Source of the DNA: Paenibacillus sp. 1011MAR3C5
GTDB taxonomy: Bacteria; Bacillota; Bacilli; Paenibacillales; Paenibacillaceae
Direction: 5' to 3'
Assembly (NCBI RefSeq): GCF_003591485.1
Contig: NZ_QZCF01000001.1
Location: 310,001 to 374,000, forward strand
Length of the DNA: 64,000 nucleotides
In this document: positions 52,701-62,500 of the stretch, in pieces
How positions within the stretch are numbered: the first letter of the stretch is position 1
Layout: every line of letters starts with the position of its first letter
Made by a program: the position numbers and the translations under genes
The notes under the pieces: generated by a model
The model's database searches: none
The model's input: only the letters and a program-made list of their open reading frames with translations
What the model was told of the DNA's origin: nothing

Positions 52701-53939
52701 CTTGCGGTTAGGCGACCGGTAATGAAGCGTTGGAGGAATTTGCTTGTGAACAAGGGACAAAATTCCCTTGAGCAGACCGGCAATGCCTGCCGCATGGTCC
52801 AGATGGCCGATATTGCTCTTAAGCGAACCGATTGCACAGAATTGCCGTTTATCGGTGTATCTCCGGAAAGCCCGTGTAAGCCCGTCGATTTCGATCGGAT
52901 CGCCCAGCGAAGTTCCCGTGCCATGAGCCTCCATATAGGTTACGGTCTCGGGATCAATGCCCGCATCCTGCCACGCGCGGACAATGACATCTTCCTGTGC
53001 CAGCGCATTCGGAGCGGTAATGCCGACCGAGCTGCCGTCCTGATTCATCGCACTGCCCTTTATGACGGCATAGACGTGATCCCCGTCCTCCAAAGCACGG
53101 GACAACGGCTTAAGCAGCAATGCCACCACGCCATCGCCGATCCCCGTGCCGTCCGATGATTCATCGAAGGTTTTGGCCCGGTTGTCGCTCGACTCGATGC
53201 CGAGTCGAATACCTAGATCAAGCGGCAGCACATTAAGCTTTACGCTTCCGGCAATCGCAGCTTCGCATTCGCCGCTGCGAATGGATTGGCAAGCCAGATG
53301 TACAGCTACCAGCGATGAGGAGCAGGCCGTATCCACACTGATGGCCGGTCCCCGCAAATTAAGCAAATATGAGATTCGGCTGGGAATCATCGAGCTTAGA
53401 TTGCCGGGAGCCGCCATCGAAAGGGCGTCCGGGCTCAATGTTTCTATCAATCGTTTGTAATCATGAAGAGCATCCGCATTATGTCCGATAAAAACTCCGG
53501 TGCGCGTGCCATGCAGCGATTCTCCCCCATGCCCCGCGTCCTCAAGCGCCTGCCAAGCGGTCTGCAAAAACAACCGCTGCGCAGGACTCATAAGGGAGGC
53601 CTCCTTGGGAGAAAGCCGAAAAAAGGAGTAATCAAAGCCAGAAATATCGTCCAAATACGCACCGTCAAAAAAGGAGACAGAGCCGTATTGCGCCTCCATA
53701 CGACGCAAATACGGCTTCAGTTCCTCCTTGCGGGATTCTGGGAATCCGCCTACAAGATCTCGCCCGCTTCGCAGAAGCTCCCAAAAGGCTTCATGCGATT
53801 CTGCGCGAGGCAGCTTGGCGGATATCCCGACAATGGCTATATCCTTGACGGAAATATCGGAAATGGAACCCCCACTCCGCCCCTTCCGCCCGGATGTGTC
53901 ATGATCTTTTTTTGCATCCAGCAGATCCAGTTGAAACAT
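43716..53939 (-). CDS. Hybrid PKS-NRPS: KS-ACP-C-A-PCP-C-A-PCP-C
   Basis: 3407 residues. KS at about 32-460 with catalytic C206 (DTACSSS), the AHGTGT and NIGHLDH histidines; no AT, KR or DH follows, so malonate is added by the separate AT and the keto group would stay. Next come a carrier domain (Ser744 in LGGDS), C (HH945), A1 (about 1260-1765), PCP (Ser1811), C (HH2008), A2 (about 2350-2850), PCP (Ser2909) and a terminal C (HH3105). My reading of the specificity codes is DVAYLGGVC-K for A1 (no match) and DIVQMGLVW-K for A2 (glycine). All condensation domains keep HHxxxDG. No TE: the chain must leave through the last C domain or another protein. ATG follows GGAGGG. It lies between the protease triplet and the BtrH-like gene. 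Confidence 0.93.
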   Translation of the reverse strand: MFQLDLLDAKKDHDTSGRKGRSGGSISDISVKDIAIVGISAKLPRAESHEAFWELLRSGRDLVGGFPESRKEELKPYLRRMEAQYGSVSFFDGAYLDDISGFDYSFFRLSPKEASLMSPAQRLFLQTAWQALEDAGHGGESLHGTRTGVFIGHNADALHDYKRLIETLSPDALSMAAPGNLSSMIPSRISYLLNLRGPAISVDTACSSSLVAVHLACQSIRSGECEAAIAGSVKLNVLPLDLGIRLGIESSDNRAKTFDESSDGTGIGDGVVALLLKPLSRALEDGDHVYAVIKGSAMNQDGSSVGITAPNALAQEDVIVRAWQDAGIDPETVTYMEAHGTGTSLGDPIEIDGLTRAFRRYTDKRQFCAIGSLKSNIGHLDHAAGIAGLLKGILSLVHKQIPPTLHYRSPNRKIPFVDSPVYVNDELSPWETEAGARRCGVSAFGMSGTNCHVILEEAPAQRQAGRGGTARGIASQSAVAGEATGALRPNSTGTELFCLSAHSKTALERLVQLYRDWVSQHGGDEGWSLANVCYTLAVGRGAHRHRLAIVASSRDELAQALQAVAEGGLPDELVLPNVYYGMADSPAAGGLRQQHEHDERALEAAELGGRFAAGHEIDWKKVYQGKRRLRIPLPTYPFDLHHCWVEEEQHGAALQTPSAIWSNRWLNEDMPQQLRQEMEESFARWQAALESMKGQTSKPGRSVTLTGARSGLAWEQRVADVWGDLLGYAEMPADAGFYDLGGDSIIALKIVNRISELAGVRVQVVDLLAHADLPSFTAIVEQRAQENAAAVAEGDISQGDPAAASRHVMEAMPKAPVQEHYPVSSPQKRMYLQQQAMPDDRSYNLPELLELDGVLDADRLETALQMIVERHETLRTTFHVIDGEIRQRVHASIPFQLIRIEAEEREAEAVLQRLYQPFKLDTAPLLRAALLTLQPERHLLFLDMHHIASDGMSAGILLSELMRLYQGDTLPPLALQYKDYAVWQETIPPSEAAEKYWREQCQGEWPVLELPTDFPRPPVKGNRGETFDLYVEAGLMAEVRSLAVKSGATPFMVLLAAYYTFLAHYTGAEDVAVGTPIAGRTRRELEAVAGMFTGTLVLRAYPGANKSFKAFLAEVKETAAGAYAHADYPFEEMAQWIDRRDASRSPLFDTMFIMQNLGIPDSSTEGLLYRHQRFAHGTAKYDLMIQAVENGDRMRLVVEFNTDLFLRATADRFMRHYVQLLRSLTLRPEATLGEAVMLTEEERRQLLAIGRREAEFPPERCLHEVFREQAAVVPDLPAVSFGGNSLTYRELDARTDALARTLQAKGIGRGSVVGIMAERSIPMLAAMLGVMKAGGAYLPIDPHYPEERIRYMLADSGAELVYRDDARPDAAACIPATLQVLDLADDALFLKEEGALFSSTKHEARADDPMYVIYTSGSTGQPKGVMVPHRSFYNFGHSLRTFFDGQYGAGDRALSLTNISFDVSVAELFMPLMFGACVVLYPEPKLLDPRKIAAVIAEEQTTFAYIPPSLLKEVARLLEQERSGIKLNKMLVGVEPIKDETLELYTKLNPDIRIINGYGPTEATVCSNMYVYKPGAYRGGYVPIGGPMHNVEIFIYGYGGQLAPFGAAGELYIGGNGLALGYRNNSEMTASRFVPHPEQHGRFMYRTGDIAKWLPDGNAMYVDRADQQIKIRGVRIEMGEIRSQLLTLPEVEDAAVVVRVHENGEKELCAYVVSSDKHPSREWRRKLKDKLPEAMIPAYVAAIDAIPLTPNGKVDRRALPEPEAQGRELMELELPRNETEERVAAIWREVLGDATGTFGVFDDFFELGGHSLKAAVLAGKLQQAMGVEVPLSVMFDQTTIADMAVWLKEQDVASVSIQPIPVAESQAWYPMSRAQRRQYMMQLLAGEATMYHVPFVIRLQGKLDANRLTAAFSSLISRHESLRTTFHMTNDQFRQVVHEPYTFELEMLHLAAWTEEGTPGGNKPSQTWVTELMEAFKRPFHLDQLPLLRAGLMRLDQDEEHLLLLDIHHIVTDGVSSGILVKELTELYSGSTLPELRVQYSDYAVWQEARFADSAYEEHQRYWLDIFGGKLPVLELPTDRPRPAMQSYRGHRYSFRLDAKTTASARKLARESGTTLYTVLLGAFAAMLARYSGQPEVVIGTPAAGREHADTHGMIGMFVNTLALRTRPANEKTVRDYVTELHSHVIQALQRQAYPFEELVEQLKLDMDRSRNPLFDVMFILQNMDQAVMEGDGVVFREMPFEAGTSKFDLTLEAMEREDEIELQLEYAADLFYEETARRMAECYTVLVREMCGKRDQMIGELELMSTDEREKLLASIAGGALPVKATGRERSSDRMEMKVQEEMPDQPGDGNAAARLATAEWVGIVQEVERQAARTPDAAAIQFGIETVSYAELNERANRLAHSLRAKGVGPERIVALMADRSPLMLVGILGVLKAGGAYVAIDPAYPKERIDWMLEDCGEALLLTEKAYAGRVSQAIVEWYLDEPELYAADRGNPEPVNKPGDLAYVLYTSGSTGRPKGVMIEHRGLSHFISGFKNSMPLARGQGILAMASVSFDIFIVENVLPLTLGMRIVLASEEERNDAILLQGLIAAHGVDVLQITPSRFKWWMNQTGESDALQALRVLMIGAEPLTADLLNRLRAATGARLYNLYGPTETTVWTSVREVTAGEDITIGTPIEGSVMMVLDEGLKLQPTGVVGEICIGGAGVGRGYLSHPEWDAAFVLNPYAQGERMYRTGDLGRRLENGEFVYAGRRDFQVKIRGHRIEIGEIEQLLLRHEHVKETVVTAFQEEDGDYALCAYIVLREPQTAESDAADYTSRMIGKLRDYLGDKLPAYMVPAFMMFLEGIPLTPTGKIDRRALPQPGMANAGQRELAPLTTDTERKLAAIWRELLGTDAIGAKDSFFEIGGHSLKAASMVSRIAERFGLQVTLRDIFMNPTLEVLASLLDNSGTQAADRIPKQPEREHYLMSRAQRRQFMMGLISGEATMYHVPFAVHMQGKLDVDRLEASFLKIMRRHESLRTTFHHEEDEFRQRVHAEPVFTLERNARLRMAAGKLLSEGGDEGLDNGISMLMERFIRPYDLGSLPLFRAGLIQLSEERHLLLLDIHHIITDGVSVSVLLKELTTLYGGGELPELSIQYRDYTVWQEDRIDSEAYKGHERYWLEAFDGELPTLELKTDRPRPELQRFEGSLIHFEFDKELSDQVQAFARERGTTLYTVLLGAYSMLLSKWSGQEDIVVGTPVAGRNDAQLEGLIGMFVNTVAIRSFPESYRTVGDYLSELHEDVLRALEHQDYPFEDLVQKLEIEQDRSRNPLFDTMFILQNIDRVAYRSGGIEFEPKEFDPGVSKFDLTLEAGDRNGVMGFGLEYATSLFGEETAQALVDDYVAIVRAMIEGGGSRKISAIIAGNEQG

Positions 53940-53953
53940 GGCGTCAATCCCTC

Positions 53954-54757
53954 CTAGCTAGTAATGGTACCGCTGACGGTTTGTCCCTTGCCCTTGCTTC
54001 GATTAGGCTGGCGCAGCAGCAGGCCTGCATGCACGGCAATGCCGAGTCCGCTAATCAGAGCCAATAAGCCAAGCGTGCCGGATTGCCAATCTACCGACCA
54101 TTTTAATAGTAGATACAAGCTGCCCGTACTGAGGATATGTGCCGCAAGCGACGCCCAAAGCGAATTTGATCCGGCGCGGACAATACCATATACGATGGCA
54201 CCTAACGCAGCGAACGCACCTATCGTCACATTCATAAATACGGCGCCAAACAGGACAGCCTGGAGCAATATCGTCCACGCAACAGATAAGCGCTGCCTTA
54301 AGGTATGGAACATCATCCCCCGGAACAGCCATTCCTCCAGCAAAGATCCGAGCAGCAAGCTGCCCAGCAGAAAGATGATGAACCGGCCTCCGGCTACAAA
54401 TGCAACCAAATCCGCAATGGCCGGAAAGTTGACCTTTATCCAAGGCAGTCGGGTAAACGTTGCAATAAACAAGCCAAGCCAAATCCCCGTTCCGGCGGAT
54501 AGCCACAGCGACCCGCTGCGCGGCCGGACAAACCCTAATTCCTTAAGCGTAATCTTTTGCAGGCGCAATAACGGGATATATATGGCCAGCACGATAATAT
54601 TGGAGACAATCAGCACGATGCCGGAATTGTTCACAATCCAGTCGTGAAGCTTGGGATCGCTGATCCAGTTATACATGGCTTGATTAACCAGCATGACGAT
54701 CGCCGCATAAATAACCAAATACAAGATGGCCTTTGCCGCTATCCGGATACTCTTCAA
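53954..54757 (-). CDS. CPBP-family intramembrane metalloprotease, third of three
   Basis: 267 residues with about seven to eight hydrophobic segments. The family motif EEWLFRG is intact (LLEEWLFRGMMFHTL), with the later histidine region. CPBP (Abi/RceI-type) proteins cut substrates inside the membrane; in bacteria many serve as immunity proteins for peptide antibiotics or help mature peptides. The TTG start overlaps the previous protease stop by 4 bases, and it is followed after 14 bases by the giant PKS-NRPS gene, so it is part of the biosynthetic operon. Self-immunity or processing of the product are the likely roles. Confidence 0.85.
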   Translation of the reverse strand: MKSIRIAAKAILYLVIYAAIVMLVNQAMYNWISDPKLHDWIVNNSGIVLIVSNIIVLAIYIPLLRLQKITLKELGFVRPRSGSLWLSAGTGIWLGLFIATFTRLPWIKVNFPAIADLVAFVAGGRFIIFLLGSLLLGSLLEEWLFRGMMFHTLRQRLSVAWTILLQAVLFGAVFMNVTIGAFAALGAIVYGIVRAGSNSLWASLAAHILSTGSLYLLLKWSVDWQSGTLGLLALISGLGIAVHAGLLLRQPNRSKGKGQTVSGTITS

Positions 54758-55563
54758 GCTGATGTCACCGCCTCGTCAGGCACCGACGCTGCAACTCGTC
54801 CGCGGTGCTTCACCGCGAAGAACAGACCCGCTGCAATCATGGCAGCCGCCACAGCCATGACGATCGACAGGACTGCCGCATTGTCCGACTCGGGTCCGTA
54901 ATGCCACAGCAGGTATTGGCTGCCTTGACAGGCAATTTGCGCGGCAATCGGGGCCCAGATGGACTTAAACCATACGTACAGCAGAGCGAAAATGACCGCT
55001 CCGAGGAAACCATACAGAGACAGCGGGATATCCCCGAAGAAAAACAGGGCTCCATACAAAACGCCTTGAATTCCAATTGCCAGCCAAACCGGCATGACAC
55101 GCCGGAACTCATTCATCAGAACTCCTCTAAACAACGTTTCCTTATAGATGTTGCCGAGAATAAGGAACGTCAGGAACACATACCATTCCGCACGGTTCAG
55201 ATAATCAAACAACTCGCGGAACTGGAATTTGTCCGAAGCAATAGCGGGCAGCTGGGAGAATGCAACCGTAAACAACCCCGCACCAAGACCGATCCATAAG
55301 GCAATGCCGACCGATCTTCGATCCATTAAACGAAATTGAGCCGCCTTGAACAGATTCCCCTTGAACAAAAAGCGCCAAGCCAGCACCATTAACGGCAGTC
55401 CCACAATATCGTTCAAAATTATGACAGTAACCGTGTTCCGCTCAAACCATGGGCTTAGCGGATAAATATAATCAAAAAACAGGGTCGTCACCGTAAAAAA
55501 CCAAGCAAAATACAGACCGACAATAACAACTACACGGGATAGCATAATTCCCCAAGGCTTCAT
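54754..55563 (-). CDS. CPBP-family protease, second of three, altered motif
   Basis: 269 residues, polytopic. The family motif reads KETLFRG (IYKETLFRGVLMNEF), so the first catalytic Glu of the usual EExxxR is Lys. The rest of the conserved region, including FRG and the C-terminal segment, is kept. A Lys at this place would be expected to lower or abolish proteolysis, so this copy may have lost activity and act by binding. ATG at 55563 follows AAAGGGG. It is coupled to the next gene by a 4-base overlap. The second and third proteins are clearly similar to each other and to the first, suggesting tandem duplication. Confidence 0.83.
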   Translation of the reverse strand: MKPWGIMLSRVVVIVGLYFAWFFTVTTLFFDYIYPLSPWFERNTVTVIILNDIVGLPLMVLAWRFLFKGNLFKAAQFRLMDRRSVGIALWIGLGAGLFTVAFSQLPAIASDKFQFRELFDYLNRAEWYVFLTFLILGNIYKETLFRGVLMNEFRRVMPVWLAIGIQGVLYGALFFFGDIPLSLYGFLGAVIFALLYVWFKSIWAPIAAQIACQGSQYLLWHYGPESDNAAVLSIVMAVAAAMIAAGLFFAVKHRGRVAASVPDEAVTSA

Positions 55564-55567
55564 GCGG

Positions 55568-56434
55568 TTAAACCCCTTTCCTTATCCGCGGCGAATCTGC
55601 CGTCAGCGTGTGACCAGCGAGTCCGTCCCGGCCGCTGCCGGAGGTCCGCCATACATAGATCGAGCCTCCCACGAGCGCAACCAGGAACAATGCTGTCAGG
55701 ATATACAGCGCAACATCGCCCAGCTTGTCGTACCATTCATAGAAGCCAATGTATTTGAACAGGAAGATCGTGCCCATGGCCGTATTCTGAACCAGAATAG
55801 GCGCCCATAAGGAACCCGTGCGCAAGTATAACGCACCGTAAATGAGACCCGACCCGATACTGATGATCGAAAGTACTGCGCTAGGCTGGAAATAGGCATA
55901 TGCCGCGGCTTGCAGCACCAGAGCCACATAGACCGGCATCACTCTGCGGAGTTCGCCAAAGATAAGGCCCCTGAACAATATCTCTTCGAATGCCGGCGCA
56001 ATCAAGCCCGCTCCCAGAATGACATATAGAATCGAATCGCCTCTGATCAAATCGTCGACCAGAAAAGGAATGGATGGAAATTGATTCGCAATGTCGTCAA
56101 TGACGATGAGGCCGATACTGAACAAGCTTCCGGCCAATCCTAAGCCAATCATCAGCAGAACGCGTGAAGTGCTTAGCTTCCTGAAGCCTGAGGCGCGGAA
56201 CAAATTCCTCTCCGCATTCGGCCAGATCCAGGCCTTGATCCGAAAGATGAGCATGTACACCAGCGTGATGAGCGTAAAGAGCACAGCCATAAACATGGCC
56301 GGGTTGCGGTCCAGAAACTTGGCGAAGGACAGTGTCACTTCGTAATTGTAAGTGGAGCGAAGCAGATAGAGCAGCGCATAGAAGACCCCGATATACAGCG
56401 CAATGTTCCCTATCATCGTTAAGACTTTTTTCAC
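55568..56434 (-). CDS. CPBP-family intramembrane protease, first of three
   Basis: 288 residues, about eight hydrophobic segments. The motif FEEILFRG (APAFEEILFRGLIFGEL) has both catalytic Glu residues and the Arg. GTG start at 56434 follows GAAAGGAG. It lies 71 bases after the NRPS stop and 4 bases before the second protease gene, so the three proteases form a translationally coupled block between the two megasynthase genes. Roles as immunity or maturation factors are inferred from family and place. Confidence 0.86.
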   Translation of the reverse strand: MKKVLTMIGNIALYIGVFYALLYLLRSTYNYEVTLSFAKFLDRNPAMFMAVLFTLITLVYMLIFRIKAWIWPNAERNLFRASGFRKLSTSRVLLMIGLGLAGSLFSIGLIVIDDIANQFPSIPFLVDDLIRGDSILYVILGAGLIAPAFEEILFRGLIFGELRRVMPVYVALVLQAAAYAYFQPSAVLSIISIGSGLIYGALYLRTGSLWAPILVQNTAMGTIFLFKYIGFYEWYDKLGDVALYILTALFLVALVGGSIYVWRTSGSGRDGLAGHTLTADSPRIRKGV

Positions 56435-56505
56435 AGGAAAGCTCCTTTCTTCCTTCTGTTTTGAAATTTCTCGGTCTCCGGTGCAACCCGGCTATGCCGC
56501 CCTGC

Positions 56506-59500
56506 CTACCCGCCCGAAGCGGCTCTACTAGCTGCGGCCCGATATTGCTCGACGACGCTCGAGAGCAGCTCCATATAAGAGGAGGCCCAATCCATCACCG
56601 TCTCCCTCTCCAGACGCCGGGCGTTGTAAGACCATACTCCGCTGATCTCCAATGCTCCCATTTCGCCTGAAGCGGTCTCATCTTGCACGTGCAATACAAG
56701 ATCAAATAAGTCGAGGAGCTGCTCCTCTTCCTTGAACCCATGACGCATTCCCCCTGCAAATAACGGGAATAGGGCAAAATCTTGCTCAGCCTGCGTCCGT
56801 TTTTTGATTTGCCGCACGGCATAAGAATCTCCCGCAGAAGCCGGCTTGCCGGCATGCTGCAGCAATAGATCGAAGTCGCGCACCTCTGCGAAGTCGATTG
56901 TCTTCGGCGCGATCAGCCCTTTGTCCGTCATAGTCGGAAGGACAAGATGGGATACGCCGGACTGCCCGCGCCAGAAGTACAGATAGACGGCAAATGCTGC
57001 GGTTACTACCGACACTGACTTGGATTCTGCGAGCTCTGCCAGCCCTTCCGCCACAAATTCATCCAATACAAATTGAATGCTGCCTGATCGCTGTGCGGCA
57101 TACACGTCATTCGCAAAGTCGCCGGATAGCGGCAGGCCGCTCCATTCCCAGCTTGCTAGATCCCTGTTCCTTGAATCCAAATACGCCGCTTGGGAGGCGA
57201 TCGTCGGATACGTGAATAAATCCGTCACGCTGAGCGCTCCGGGATATAGCTCCTCCAGCCGTTGATGCGCACGCACTAGCAGCAGAGACTCTCCCCCGAC
57301 ATCAAAGAAACGGTGATGAATGCCGAAATCGTCTCGTTGCAGCAGCTCTCGCCATACAGCGGCAATCGCCTGTTCCGTATCGCTTGCCGCTTCCGCAAAC
57401 TCCACTCCGCTATCCGGTGAAAATTCCGGCTCCGGCAGTGCCCTCCGATCGACTTTGCCGTTAAGAGACAACGGCATGGACGAAAGCTCGACCAGTTCCG
57501 AAGGAACCATGTAATCCGGCAAATGAAGCGCCGCAAATTCCCGCAGCTCCGGATGCTCCGCTTGTTCAGAGCAAACGACATAAGCACATAAGTACTCACT
57601 GCCGCTTGCCGCAGTCCGCTTCATCACGACGGCCTCTGAAACCGCCGGATGGCGGAGCAGAACATGCTCGATTTCTCCGCACTCAATGCGCAACCCTCTC
57701 AATTTCACCTGATGGTCGATGCGGCCCAAATACTGGATCGTTCCGTCTGGTAGCCATCTGGCAAGGTCTCCTGTCCGGTACATGAGACTGCCCTTCGCAA
57801 ACGGATTGCGGACGAACTTCTCCTCCGTCAAATCCGGCCGTCCCATGTACCCTCTTGCCAGACCAACTCCGGATATGCACAGCTCACCGGCAATGCCGAC
57901 GGGCTGAAGCGTCATCGCTTCGTTGATAATATAGAGGGCGATGTTGTCAATCGGCTTGCCGATCGGCACATTAACCGGAATAGGTCCCTTGGTGCAGTCA
58001 TAATAGGAAACGTCGACCGTCGCTTCTGTCGGACCATACAAGTTAACTAGCTTGGCTCCAAACGGGACACCCATGCGATCCCGGAACCGCTCCACCTGAT
58101 CCGCGGACAGTGCTTCGCCGCTTGCGAATACATGCGTTAGCGTCTCCAGCTTAGCCTCGCCGCGCAGTACACCGGGATGCTCCAGGAACAGATGAAGCAT
58201 GGACGGCACGAAGTGCATCGTCGTGACGCCGTAACGCATAATCGTATCCACCATGAGCGCCGGGTCCTTCTCGCCGCCCGTAGGCAGCAGCACCAGCCTT
58301 GCTCCTGCGAAGCTCCACCAGAACAGCTCCCACACCGAGACGTCGAAGGTAATCGGCGTTTTCTGCATGATAGCTCCGGTTGCGTCGAGCGAATATTCCT
58401 TTTGCATCCAGGCGATCCGATTGATGACAGAATGATGCTCAATCATGACACCTTTCGGCTGGCCCGTTGATCCCGAGGTATAGAGCACATAAGCAAGGGA
58501 ACGGGAGTCATGCAGCTTCTCCACAGGAGATGAGTCCTGCTCCAGCGCAATGGCTTCATTCACTTCCAGCACAGGTACGGAAGCATCCAGCCCTTCCGGC
58601 GCTCTTCCTTGAACCAAGACAAGCTTGGCGCCGGCGTTCTCCAGCATGTATCGGATCCGATCCTGCGGCAAGCCCGGAGCGACAGGCACGTAAGCCCCGC
58701 CCGCTTTCAGCACCCCATAGATCGCAATCATCATATCCAGGCTGCGGTCCATCACGACAGCCACGCGCTCCTCGCGCATGACGCCTTGCTTCCGTAACGC
58801 TTTCGCCAGCCGATTCGCTCGCTGGTTCAATTCCTCGTAAGTCAAATGCGCTTCTTCCGCCTGGATCGCGATAGCCTGCGGCGTTTCCGCCGCCTGTCTC
58901 TCCAAATAGGCTTCTACCGTCAGATGACTTTCATAAGCAACAGATGTCCGGTTGAACGCTGCGGCTTGCCCAGCCGCTTCATTGGGCTCCAGCAGCCCGA
59001 TTCTTCCCAGTGGACGCTCCGGCTCGGCAAGCGCAAAGGTCAACATACGAAGGTACCATTCCGCCATTCTCTGTATGCTTTCTTCGTTAAATAGCGAGGT
59101 GGCATATTCGATGGTTAAAGCCATGCCTTTGGCGCCTTGATCCGCGATCTCAAACGTCAAATCCAGCTTCGACACGCGATTGTCCGGCACGGCAGCCTCA
59201 AATTGCAAGGATTCGGCCGTCTTCTGTCCGACCTCCGTATGCTGCATCACAAACATCGTGTCGAACAGCGGATTCCGGCTCATGTCACGCGGCACATCCA
59301 GCATCGTGACCATATGCTCGAACGGGAGCAAGCCGTTGTCCATCGCGGCAAGCGCCGCTTCCTTCAACTGCCCGGCAAATGCTCTGAACGGAAGCTCGCC
59401 TGACGGTCTGCTTCGAATCGGCAGCGTATTGACAAACATGCCGACCAGCGGCTCGGTCTGCGGATGGAACCGTCCGGCGACCGGCGTCCCAACGATCAGA

Positions 59501-62500
59501 TCGTCTTGCCCTGTCACCAGATGCAGCAGCGTATGATAGCCGGCAAGCCAGATATGGAATGGCGTAACTCCCCATTGCTCTGCTTCGGAGCGCACTTGCT
59601 CTGCAAGCGCCGCCGGGATCGGAAGCGCATGCTTGGCTCCCGTGAAGCTTTGCTCAGACGGGCGCGGATGATCCGCCGGCAGTTGAAGAACGGGCAGCGG
59701 GCCTGCTAACTGAGCTGTCCAAAAGTGCTCCTGCCGCTTTCTCTCGTCCGATGCCATCCATTCTTGCTGCCAAACAGCGGCATCCTTATATTGAATCGAT
59801 AGCGGCTGCAAGTCCTGACCGCGATAGAATTGCTCGAAATCGCGCGCCATTACGTTCATAGACACACCGTCGGCTGCAATGTGGTGAATATCCAGCAGCA
59901 GGGTGTGACGGCTCTCTCCGTCCGTGACAAGGAATGCCCGTATCAATGGAGCCTCGCGCAGATCAAACGGCCGGATCACCTGACGGGCCCATGCATCAAT
60001 ATCCGCAACAGCCGTCCTGTCAGAGAAGGCAAGCTCAAAAGATATCCGATCATGAATACGCTGCATCGGCTTGCCGTCCACCCAATCAAAGCTGGTGCGC
60101 AGCGGCTCATGACGGTCAATCAAGCCCTGAATCGCCGCGCGAAGCCTGTCCGCATCTAGCTTGCCGTTTATGCTTATGACAAGCGGCAAATTGTATGCCG
60201 TGCTGGCAGGATACAGCTGCTGCAGCACAAACAATCTGTTTTGCGCCAGCGACAATGGATAATGCGACCGGCTTGCCGCTCGGGCAATCGCGTTGGCCGT
60301 TTTCTTCTCCGAAGCGTCAATGCGGGCAGCCATATCCCGCAGTACCGGAGCCTCAAACACATCCTTCATCGCATAGGCCACTCCGTAACGTTGCTCGATT
60401 AGCCCCGCCAGCTGTGCGGCGCGCAAGGAATGACCGCCCAGCTGGAAGAAATGATCGTCTCTGCCGACTGCGAAAGCACCAACGGCATCACTATTGGTAA
60501 GGCCAAGGATCTCCATCCACAGCGCTGCCAGTCCTATTTCAGTATTGGTAGCTGGAGCTTCGCCTGAGGCTGCAGCCGGTTCCGGGAATAGCGGTTGGGG
60601 CAGACGATTGCGGTCCGCTTTGCCGCTCGGGCTTAACGGGAAAGCATCCATTGCAACAAAGTAGGATGGAACCATGTAGTCCGGCAGCCGTCCCTTAAGT
60701 GCGGCCCGCAGTTCCGACTCCTCTGGCATCTCTCCTCCTGCGGTTACAAGATAACCGCAGAGTGCCATCTCACCTGCCTGGTCTGTAATAGCCGTCACTA
60801 CTGCGTCGCGGATTCCTTCCTGCGACAGCAGCGCATGCTCGATCTCTCCGCATTCGATGCGCAAGCCGCGCAGCTTGACCTGATGGTCAAATCGACCCAA
60901 ATATTCGATATTGCCATCCGGCAGCCATCTTGCACGGTCTCCGGTACGGTACAGCCTTTCGCCGGGGGCAAACGGATTCGGAACAAAGCTTTGCTCGGTC
61001 AGATCCGGTCTGTTGCGGTAGCCGCGTGCTAAGCCGACACCCGCAATGCAAAGCTCGCCGGACACGCCGATCGGCTGCGGCCGCATCCTCTCGTCCACGA
61101 TATGGAGCTTTATGTTATGAATCGGCTTGCCGATCGGAACCGGCCCTAATGAATGGCCGGTACAATCGTAATAGCTGACGTCGACCGTCGCTTCCGTCGG
61201 GCCATACAGGTTGATAAGCCGTGCGCTCTGGCCTTCGCGCTCCATCATGCTGTAGAAGCCTGCGACATGCGCGGGCTTCAGCGCCTCCCCGCTTGCAAAG
61301 ACGAATCGCAGCGATCGAAGCTCGCTGCTTCTTCCGGTATCCGCCACATACGGCAAGAAGACGCCAAGCATGGATGGTACAAAGTGCATCACGGTAACCG
61401 CCTGCTCCTCGATCACGCGCAGCATGACAGACGGCTCCTTCTCCCCGTGAGGCTCCAGCAAATAAAGAGAAGCACCGGCAAAGCTCCACCAAAACAGCTC
61501 CCATACCGAAACGTCGAACGTAATCGGCGTCTTTTGCAGGATGACGTCGCGTTCAGCCAGCGGGTATTGCGACTGCATCCAGTGGAGCCGGTTGATCACC
61601 GCCCGATGCTCCACCATCACGCCCTTAGGCTGGCCGGTAGAGCCCGATGTGTAGATCACGTACGCCAAATGGCCTGGACCCGCCGACAGTGATAACGGCA
61701 AGGCCAGCTCTTCTTCCTCCGCTGCTTCCCATGCGGCGCCTGCAGCAAGCGCATCAAGATCAAGCACCTCCCCATGGAAAGCTGGGAGGGTATGGATCCA
61801 TCTTTGCCCTGCGAGAACGAGATGGGCTCCGCTATCTTCCACAATGCCGCGTATCCTCTCAGGCGGATGCTCCGGGTCGATAGGCAAATAAGCTCCTCCC
61901 GCCTTTAGCACCGCCATAATCGCAACCATCATCGACAACGAGCGATGGGCGGCTATCGGCACAACGGTTTCAACTGTCACTCCGTAGCCTCTGAGTACGG
62001 CAGCCATACGCTCCGCCTGTTCATTCAGCTCCTTGTATGTCAGAGCTCCTTCGCTAGATCTCACCGCCGTCCGGTCCGGCCACTGCTCTGCAGACCGGGC
62101 AAACCATCCATGAATGGTCTGCTCCTGCGGATACGGATGCGCAGTATCATTCCATGCGGCAAAACCCATTTCATCCGCAGGGGTCGCCATCGCCACCTCG
62201 CCGCAGCTTAGCTCAGGCTGGCCGGTCGTCTGCTCCAGGAGATGGAGCAGACGCTCCGCCAGTCGTTCCATCGTGCCTCGCTGGAACAGTCCCGTATTAT
62301 ATTCCAGCTCCGCGCGCAAGCCGCCTTCGCCATCACTGTACACATCCAGCTTAAAGTCCAACTTGGACGTTCCGTGACTGACTGGCACAAGCTCCATGCT
62401 CCAGCCGTCGCCGCGGAGGATCAGCTGCTGCTCTTCCTCAAACTGGTTGTGGACAATCAGCATCGTATCGAACAACGGGTTCCTCGACGGATCATGCAGA

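Noticed and set aside
43716..53939. Assignment of the cluster to edeine or paenilamicin
   Set aside because: The Gly plus terminal condensation domain fits, but the KS precedes the unassigned A domain, no KR is present and the loading end is outside the window, so identity cannot be claimed.
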